Assembly: GCA_964017195.1 (NCBI GenBank)
Contig: OZ024898.1
Coordinates: forward strand, 4,984,482 to 5,048,481
Reading direction: 5' to 3'
From: Siderastrea radians
Lineage: Eukaryota; Cnidaria; Anthozoa; Scleractinia; Rhizangiidae
Length of the DNA stretch: 64,000 bases
The notes beneath the pieces are model-generated. The model was not told the origin of the DNA and ran no database searches. It saw only the letters and a list, made by a program, of their open reading frames with translations. Both the position numbers and the translations under genes were made by a program. The stretch's first letter is position 1; each line of letters begins with the position of its first letter. Below, in pieces: positions 56,373 to 64,000 of the stretch.

Positions 56373-59300
56373 ATGAAGAAACCTAAGGAAGGAGCGACGA
56401 AAAGGCTTCGAATCGCCAGCTGCCTTTGCCTATTTTTCATGATTCTCGAGTTTGTAGGTAAGATGCTTATTTATAATGTCAGCTGGAAAGGGAAACATGG
56501 CCGTAACCTGCCGTAACCACTGTTTATCATGGTTGAGGTTGTTATGTCGTATTACTGAGCACTTTGTTCAGTCGTGGGATGTATAACAAGTTTCTTGGTT
56601 TTTTCCTCAAGATATATAGCCTAAATGCTCAAAACCTTTTGATAGACGAGTCATATCTCGGACCAACTCAAATGATTTCTTTGTGGTGAGACTATGGTTG
56701 AAATCCTAACGCATGACCGCTCAACTATCAATAAGGCTAACGAGCAGCTGCCATGGCCTTTTATTGCCTTGGTTTTGTTTCCCTTTAGATGCTTTTGAAA
56801 TTACAATTTATTACCTTTGCGAATCGGAAATTTTGATTCTCTCTGGGTTCATGGGGAGGTACGTTGAGTTGTCGTGAGATTTGTTCAACTCTGACACACA
56901 TAGAGACAAATTATAGGCCACCGTTTTTGGACTCAGCAAGTTAGACTTCATATAGTGTACCCGCCCTACAATCAGACATTTATAACTAAAATCCATCATG
57001 AACTTATCAATTTTCCTCTGGTACATATTTCCTTATATATAGGGTCGACTGCTCAACTAATAACCGTTGACAAGTTTCGTATCTCTAAGTGTAATTCCTG
57101 TGTTATATTTGTTGACGTTTGTGTCAAAGTTAAACGACTTGTAGTACGGTCATTGTTTTCATAATTATTTACCGGGGTGGAGCTATCATAACAGACCAAA
57201 TCAACCTCTTCGAAAGCTCATTAAAACCAGATTATGAAAAAGACAAAGTAATTTAAGAGTATGACCACCATTTAATTCTACAATTTAATTTGGCGTCCTT
57301 TTTAAAAACTCGCAACAGTGAATTGTGATGCATACTCGAAATTTTAATGAATTTTATGCATGTGCCCACATCATTTTTCTGTATTCCCAAAACTACCAAA
57401 GACTCCCACCTATTTAACGAAGATTATTTTGGCCTTTCCGAAGACGATCTCAGGAATTCAACCCTTTCTGAGCATATTCCCAATTTCCCCTAAAACTGCA
57501 GAAGATTTACAAAGATTCCCCGGCAGAAAAAAAATAGTCCTGGCTCGACATCTCTTTATAATCTTGCAGGTGGATATTTTGCCAATAGCCTCGCTATCAT
57601 GACAGACGCAGCTCATCTGTTGTCGGATTTCGCGGGTTTTATGATCTCTCTATTTGCGCTTTGGGTGGCTACCAAGCCTGCTACTACGACTCTCTCGTTC
57701 GGGTGGCACCGCGCAGGTACTTTGACCACTTTTTTTTTCTATCAGGCACATCACACCGGCTACGCGGTTTCAACGTGGTTGAATTTGGCATGTTAAAAGT
57801 ATTTGGCCACCCCGCTGTTGAATGGTGTTGAGTGTTTTTCAGTGATTTTCAATGATGTTGAAGATGTTTGATTGCCATCAAGCATTGGAAAAATGAAGTT
57901 GTGTATAGTGATAAGGGGTCTGGAACCAAGATTAAGAAAACAATCTTAACAGTGAATCTACAAAAAGCTACAGCTAATTAATTAAGTATCAGCTTCCCAC
58001 TGCTGACGTTGACATTAAAAGCTGGCCTCAGTTCTTGGATTAACAATGATTCTTTGATTTTGCAGTGGTAATCAGTTTTGCCCGATGCTAAAATGTCAAA
58101 ATGATCCCACTTGATGTTGTGTCCGGTGGTTTTGACATTTGACAAAGAAACATTGTTAATCCAAGAACTGAAGCCAGCTTTTAATGTCAACGTCAGCAGT
58201 AAGAGGCTGATAGTTTATTAATTAGCTGTAGCTTTTTATAGATTCACTGTTTGATTCAAGGTTTGTCAAAATTGTAATGGTCACGTTTGAAAATGTATGT
58301 TGACTAGCATACGAAACGTCAAATGACCACACGTCTGCCATTGCAGACCATGTCAAAACCACCGGACACAACCTCAAGTGGGATCATTTTGACATTTTAG
58401 CATCGGGCAAAACTGATTACGACTGCAAAATCAAAGAAGTTGTGTATGTTCTATATTGAACAACGTTGGACGATGTTGAATCCGTTTGACAGATCAAGGA
58501 CTTATGGTTTTCTACTGACAAAGTAAACCGAAATAAAGGTAATTAACCCTATTCTGCCTGGGCGTTTTTTGAGTTTCTGAGCCTGGTGGGGGGGGAGGGG
58601 GGAGGGGGGCACATAGATCTCGAAAAGTATTACAGCTCTTGTGATGAAACTTGGCACGTTTTTAGAACGTCAGTAGCTTAACAGATAACGTCACAAACCC
58701 ACCATTTTGAATTTGAGGCCGCCATCTTGAATCCCAAGCCTGCAGTCATACAGCTGACAATGACATCACCAAAAAATATATGATTTTGTTCCAAGAAACG
58801 AACTTAGTCAAACCAAGGACACAAAAGTGAAAAAATATCTCCTCCTTACAAACGAAGAGGAAAAAAACTGAAAAAAGACAGAAAATAGTCAAAATACACT
58901 TCTGAGTAGACGGTTGCTATGGAAACGTCAAACATCATAGACACGTCATTGACATAGGAAAATTTTCCCTGATAAATTTTAGGAAAAGTCACGAGATTTG
59001 GTGATTATTCGTCTAGCCGTTTAAAAGTTATAATTCGTTAAAGTCAGCGTGGGCACAATGTGCCCCCTCCCCCCCACCCAGGCAAATACGAAGAGAATTG
59101 TCCCAGGTGCTCTGCAGTGTTTACACGAGAGAACTGGGAGGAGAATATATTGTTTACGAAATGAGCGAACTCACGAACGGACAAGCAGTAATAATATGGG
59201 GAACCAAAAACAAGGGAATTGTTTACTTTGAGGAAACAAGTGTTTTTGTGCGGGTGTTTTTGTTTGTTTGTTTGATTGTTTGTTTGTTTTCTTTTTTACG

Positions 59301-62300
59301 GGGAAAATTCCCAGAGACCTTTGGTCCTCACGTCTCCATGTTTTGGACGTAAATGGGAAGCCTTCACAAAAGGAATTTTCCCCCCGGACTTATCCTAGGG
59401 TAATTTCCCAGAAACCAGCCCAGTAACATTTTATATCTCCCGGGTATCAGCAACCCTTTAAAAAACGTAACAAGATTTTGCGGGTAACCGCATCCATGGA
59501 GCAGCCTCCTCTGATCTGCCGGGGTAGTCCTAGTGAATTCAGCTACATGCTACATAAACAGGCAGTTCTAGTCCTCTTTTCATGACAAGTGTCCATCCTC
59601 ATCATAAAAGAGCGTTGCTCTCTTCGAAGCTCTCATGCTAACGGGTCTCTTTTTCAGAGGTAATGGGAGCCGTCATGTCAGTACTATTCATTTGGGTCCT
59701 CACCGGAGTTTTAGTTTATTTGGCGATACAAAGAATCATCACCAAACAATATGAAATCGATGCACAGGTCATGCTACTGACCGCGTCTGCTGGGCTCATT
59801 ATCAACGTTATGTAAGTTGCCATGAAGTTTAGTTTTCTTAGTTATCAGATGAATTAAGTAACACTGCAATTATCATTAATTATATAGGGACCGATATAAC
59901 GAAAAAACGAAAAGCTATTAATTAAGCAATGCTGGATTTTGTTTACGCTGTATAAGATGGCTCTAGCATTTGAGTCTGTGATTGACTAAAATTCTCAAGT
60001 GAAACCTTCTAAGCATTACTTTCCTGAGGTGCTGTTTATTATTTATTCCAAATTCCAATTCGATCCGGCCACAGGTTTGTCAGTCCCAGACCGCTAGGTG
60101 TCACCCTCGTTAAAAAAGCTAGTTATTTTATTTTATTCTTTAATTTTAGGCTGTAAAGGATGTTTCTGACCTTTGAATCCGTCAGAGATGACTAGACAGA
60201 ATTGGTTTGACCATCGAGATGAAAGCAGTTTTTTTCTTCTGGTTTTCTTTCTCTAATTTCCTTAGTGGAAGTAGGGGTACTGAAGTTTTGAAATTTAGTT
60301 TCGCCACTAGCGAAAAGCACGCCTTTTAACGAGGGATTTGTTCCATTGTCTCTTGTAACAGATTAGGTGCTATACTCCATCAAAAAGGGCATGGACACAG
60401 CCACGGTTTCGGCGGCCATCAAAAGAAAACCGAGTGTAAGACGCCCCAAGCTTCTCCCACCAGCTTTATTATAGTGGAAGAAGAGGAAAACGTGAACGTG
60501 CGAGCTGCGTTCATTCACGTGATAGGTGACTTTCTGCAAAGTGTAGGAGTTTTTATCGCTGCTCTCCTCATTTGGCTTAAGGTGAGTTTTGTTCTGACGT
60601 AACTTTGCCGATTCCAAACGCAGCTCAATCCAATGCACGCGGAATGGTCAGTGATTCTGGGGGCAAAAGGTGTCAAGAAAGTTGAAATATTCAGTTGTCA
60701 CGAACGTGAGAGATCTGAAAAAGTCTGAGTCCCTGACGGGATTCGAAACATGACCTTCCGTACACCGGACGAGCGCTCTAAGCACTGAGCTATTTAGATT
60801 GCTAGCAGTCCCTTTTTGGATAGTCGAGAGGGTGTGCAAAATAGCTTAGAGCGCAAGCTATCAACAACAGCGCTGCGAGATTAGAGCGAGGTTTCGGCTT
60901 TTTACCCGGCTATTTCGTGTGCCCTCTCGACTATCCAGAAAGGGACTACTAGCAGTCTATGAGCTATTGGGAGACTCGTGGCCATCTCGGTTCATTGTGA
61001 CATGCGTCCTACATACGTTTAGGATAGGCAACGTTGAAAGCGCCCTGATGATGGTTTCGAGTTTCCAAATTTCCACGGTCCCTGTCGCAGAAATAGCGAC
61101 ACTTCCAAGGGTATGATCAGGGAGTCAGTATGACGGTCCGTTAAATTCGTGTATAAATAGAAGGTTCTCGATATAACTTTTGGTATAGTCCGCAAAGTTG
61201 GCTTAAACTGTGAAATACCGGTTCATATGTTTAGCACTTATCAGGGATAAAAATCGATTTGCTTTGTTCAGTCCAAAAGACGAGTACAGGGACCGGCACG
61301 ACACTTTGATATCCCCCAATCAAGAAAGAAATGAAAGGACGCCGTCTTTACTTAATATTTATTTTTTGCGACATGTAGGGATTCACATAATAATACAGCA
61401 ACGGACACATGTATGCATAGTCCACTCAATTTTGTATTTATGGAAGACCTATTAGAAATGCCTTTTTTCTCTATTCTCACAGCCTTCATGGGCGATTGCA
61501 GATCCAATATGTACGTTTGTGTTTTCACTCATCGTTCTAGGAACCACATTAGCTATTCTAAAAGATGCTCTAATTGTGCTCATGGAAGGTTAGTATACTA
61601 CCTGGAGTGCACTATACGATGTTACGTCCAAAATAGGATCCCTCAATCCTGCTGCCCGCTCTTAATCTTTTTCTCATCATGTCAAATACTTCACAATATT
61701 TAATAAGGACTTTTAAGAAGCGAGAATGTCGACTTCCGGACGGCCACCGGAAGCTGGTTTATTTGGCTTGCTTCAACTTCACATCTCGAAAAGGAAAGCT
61801 GTTCTTTTGACGTTTGTGGGTTGACGCGCTGACGTCATAACATTCAAAAAGGAAAATAATTGATTGCCAGTTCCCTTTGTGACATTTCCCACTTAATTTA
61901 GAAAGGAAATCAATCTAGCCGCTTAAAAACGCAAAGGAAAATTAAGATTTTGGTGGCTAAAACTTTGAAACTCCGAGGTTAACCTCTTGCTACGTTTGTC
62001 TAAGTGGAAAACCCACTGGAAATGGCCGCCATTTTGGGAAACCCACGTCTAAAGCGCTGACCAATTTGACCGCTTTAAATATTGTCCATTTCGATCACTA
62101 TTTTTAAAGATCTATACACAGGAACTCGTTCTCTGAGCCTCTTTTCTGAAATTAAAGTTGTGTTTTCATACTGCAGGAGTCCCAAAAGGACTATGCTTCA
62201 ACAATCTTAAGGCAAGTCTCCTTGAAATACCAGGAGTGTTAGCTGTTCACGATCTGCACGTTTGGTCCCTGACAGTTGGCACAACTGCCATTGCGGTTCA

Positions 62301-62920
62301 TCTTGTTATAGGTGAGTTTGGCAAAAAATAAGGAGAAGACTATAGCGATAAGAGAGCTGAGCTTCTCATGTTGCGGTTTGAAGGCAATAAAAGCGCAGAG
62401 GACTTCCTTACCTTCTGACCGGCAGACTGACAACTGCCTTACTGGCTGACTGAAGAATTCAGCAACTGATTGACTGACGGACTGGCTAGTGGAAGAAAAT
62501 GGCTGCAAAGGTTTTAGTTTTTGATTAGATAGTTAAGCCGCAAATACAACTTTTTCTTCCAATCAGGATGGTAATGGGTCAGTCCTTCGGTAGGTCAGTC
62601 TGCTAGACAGTCAGTCATCAGTCAGTCAGTCAGTCAGTCAGTCAGTCAGTCAGTCAGTCAGTCAGTCAGTCAGTCAGTCAGTCAGTCAACTAGCCAGCCA
62701 GTCAGTTCACCACACACTTTTTAGGTTCAACTTAACAATAAATTTCGGTTTTACATTTCCCTTTTTTTCTGTAGACGACAGCTGTAGCTCACAAATGGCT
62801 CTGGAGGAGGCGTCACGCATCTGTAGCCAAGAGTTTGATATTCAGCATAGCACAATACAAGTGGAGACCTCAAGTGAGAAAACTGCTGAATGTATTCAGT
62901 GCGATGAGCCAACCACATAA
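56373..62920 (+). CDS. Zinc transporter, ZnT/SLC30 family (ZnT2/3/8-like)
   Basis: A cation-diffusion-facilitator exporter that moves zinc from cytosol into vesicles or out of the cell. Seven plus-strand exons (56373-56457, 57570-57716, 59658-59811, 60362-60581, 61483-61588, 62177-62311, 62775-62920) join in phase to 330 residues. Both zinc-site HxxxD pairs are present: [10 protein letters not shown] in TM2 (His44, Asp48) and HVIGD in TM5 (His181, Asp185). A short His-rich loop [14 protein letters not shown] (135-148) sits between TM4 and TM5. LHVWSL and [16 protein letters not shown] belong to the C-terminal cytosolic domain. The first ATG leaves only about 11 residues before TM1, shorter than vertebrate ZnT2/3/8. 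Exon 1 could begin at the AG at 56363, adding His-Lys-Lys and an unseen upstream exon. AATAAA occurs at 62962. Confidence 0.92.
57960..58445. mobile_element. Penelope-like GIY-YIG tail fragments in inverted arrangement
   Basis: On the minus strand (57978-58190) [40 protein letters not shown] and NVNVSSGKL form a C-terminal element like those of Penelope-like GIY-YIG proteins. On the plus strand (58341-58440) a second copy reads [20 protein letters not shown]. The two copies face each other in the ZnT intron between exons 2 and 3. There is an extra inverted piece of the first copy's own end near 58135-58225. Confidence 0.7.
58544..59090. mobile_element. MITE with TTAACCCTATTCTGCCTGGG end
   Basis: The left TTAACCCTATTCTGCCTGGG and GGGGGGCACA pair with the right GGCACAATGTGCCCCCTCCC and CACCCAGGC. 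Non-coding, in the ZnT intron between exons 2 and 3. Confidence 0.6.
59091..59657. other. ZnT intron, no gene seen
   Basis: Short TTTG repeats near 59255-59290. No recognisable element. Confidence 0.5.
60660..60960 (-). mobile_element. tRNA-derived SINE with inverted flank
   Basis: The minus strand has AATAGCTCAGTGCTTAGAGC and GTCCGGTGTACGGAAGGTCA then TTCGAATCCCGTCAGGGACT, tRNA-like A and B boxes. A flanking AGTCCCTTTTTGGATAGTCG (60807) recurs inverted at about 60920-60950. The fold is not a full tRNA cloverleaf. ZnT intron between exons 4 and 5. Confidence 0.7.
60961..61482. other. ZnT intron, no gene seen
   Basis: No recognised repeat or coding stretch. Confidence 0.5.
61589..62176. other. 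ZnT intron, unclassified
   Basis: Contains GGCCGCCATTTTGGGAAACC and a TTCCGGACGGCCACCGGAAG hairpin near 61734-61755. Possibly an old MITE; no gene. Confidence 0.4.
62590..62710. repeat. (TCAG)n microsatellite in the last ZnT intron
   Basis: About 20 tandem TCAG units with a few variants, ending about 60 bases before the last ZnT exon. Confidence 0.95.
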
Positions 62921-64000
62921 CGTCAAGAATGATTTCAGAATCGACGAGGCTGCTGGACAGGAATAAAACCATTGTAGACACATCGGAATACTCCCCACTG
63001 CACTACAAAATTCTTGTGTAATTTGCTTTTGGGAGAATTTGGTTGGAAGTCAGAGATGATTGTGTCAATTCTTCTCATGATCTCCCTGCTAAAACTACGA
63101 TAGCAGACTAAAGAGAATTAACCAACTGATCACGTGGTCACACCACAACGGATGACATCATTTGAACAGAGACTTGCTGGAAGGACCGTTTAATTTTAAA
63201 AGACCATTCGCCAACATACGTTAAAACACTGATATACATATTTGGCACAAAAGAGAACATTCTAATGCGGCATATCAATGCTTATGAAAAATACTTACAG
63301 GAATGCTTCATTAAATCGGATAATTTTTTTGTAAAATCCACGGAAACTTGAATATAATTGCAAGATTCTGACATTGCATATCGTATACATCTGATGGAAG
63401 TGTGGTCAGTGAAATAAATGATGCGGGCAACATAAGTGAGGAACCAGTTGAAAGAAGTTTTCAGATGCCATCTGAAAATATTTTAAATCAAACTGTTACA
63501 AATTCTTAGTCATTAACAAAATAACATAAGGAAATTGTCTGGAGTACAGTTGAAAGATTTCAGAATTGCATAAAACGTTTTGTATTTGTATCTCATCAAT
63601 TTACTTTCCCTCTCCTCTTGTTTTGCTTCTGCGTCTCGCGTTGTCCTTTAGGTCGGATCTTTTCTCCTGGAGGATGCTTAATGCAGTACCTTCACCATTA
63701 GTATTTTATCTCTGCCACTGTAAATATCGGACCCAAAACCAAAACCAAAACCCACATATATCGCCTCCTGATTCTTTCCATCCCTTCCTCGATCGTGCGT
63801 TCCCGTCTGTTGCTATCTTCATGGTCGGCTGGATTGTCTTAACTCTCCCTATCTCCTTGATCTCTTACTTTCGCTTTCTCTTTCGTCGTGATATCGTACC
63901 CGTTTATTTCCATCCCTGTAATGCCTTCTGGTTCTTTCCGTTTCATATTTTCCTTCCTCCTCTCTACTTTCCCGTCTCGTATAGTCCTTTTGGTCGGTTC
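62921..64000. other. ZnT 3' region and start of a degenerate tandem repeat
   Basis: A ZnT 3' untranslated region with AATAAA at 62962 and 63413. From about 63600 it is pyrimidine-rich, with a loose repeat of about 170 bp: CGTCTCGCGTTGTCCTTTAG, CCGTCTGTTGCTATCTTCAT and CCGTCTCGTATAGTCCTTTT, each followed by GGTCGG. No gene seen. Confidence 0.5.

Noticed and set aside
60715..60790. tRNA gene on the minus strand
   Set aside because: It has tRNA-like promoter boxes only; the anticodon and T arms do not fold properly, which fits a SINE.

Overview
The window is animal nuclear DNA, most likely from an anthozoan cnidarian and probably a stony coral. The genes have many short exons with GT/AG introns. 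The proteins are typical metazoan families. The introns and spacers are packed with short inverted-repeat DNA elements, tRNA-derived SINEs, LINE tails and Penelope-like fragments of the kind common in corals. The species assignment is inference from gene and repeat style, not from a search.

Layout, left to right. (1) 732-9646, minus strand: HMG-CoA lyase, ten exons visible with a short mitochondrial leader; the last exon lies outside the window. (2) 12933-44860, minus strand: nicotinate phosphoribosyltransferase (NAPRT), complete in twelve exons that join in frame to 545 residues. Its 18.25 kb intron (13583-31834) holds three intronless class A GPCR genes on the same strand (15047-16189, 23234-24388, 28248-29402). 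The second and third GPCR genes lie in a tandem duplication of about 5 kb (about 17690-25225 and 25226-30482). Copy A also carries a TTAA-flanked transposon with a broken THAP domain, and copy B preserves the empty site. (3) 46377-46607, plus strand: a cAMP-dependent protein kinase inhibitor (PKI), head to head with NAPRT. (4) 48791-51645, minus strand: an aquaporin, complete in five exons. (5) 52.5-55.5 kb: a long palindrome, a decayed KIAA1958-like element and an internally deleted LINE. (6) 56373-62920, plus strand: a ZnT/SLC30 zinc transporter in seven exons, possibly lacking an upstream N-terminal exon. (7) 63.6-64.0 kb: the start of a degenerate tandem repeat cut by the window edge.

The genes do not form a pathway. 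HMG-CoA lyase makes acetoacetate and acetyl-CoA in mitochondria, NAPRT starts the Preiss-Handler route to NAD, PKI restrains PKA, the aquaporin moves water and ZnT moves zinc into vesicles. PKI and the nested GPCRs could both touch cAMP signalling, but nothing here shows a direct link.

The most interesting features are the GPCR array nested in the NAPRT intron, with a visible gene-conversion tract; the TTAA transposon with its paralogous empty site; and a family of miniature elements with TAGCCT termini, two of them flanked by exact 9-bp target duplications. All exon joins were made by hand from splice signals, reading frame and protein family likeness.
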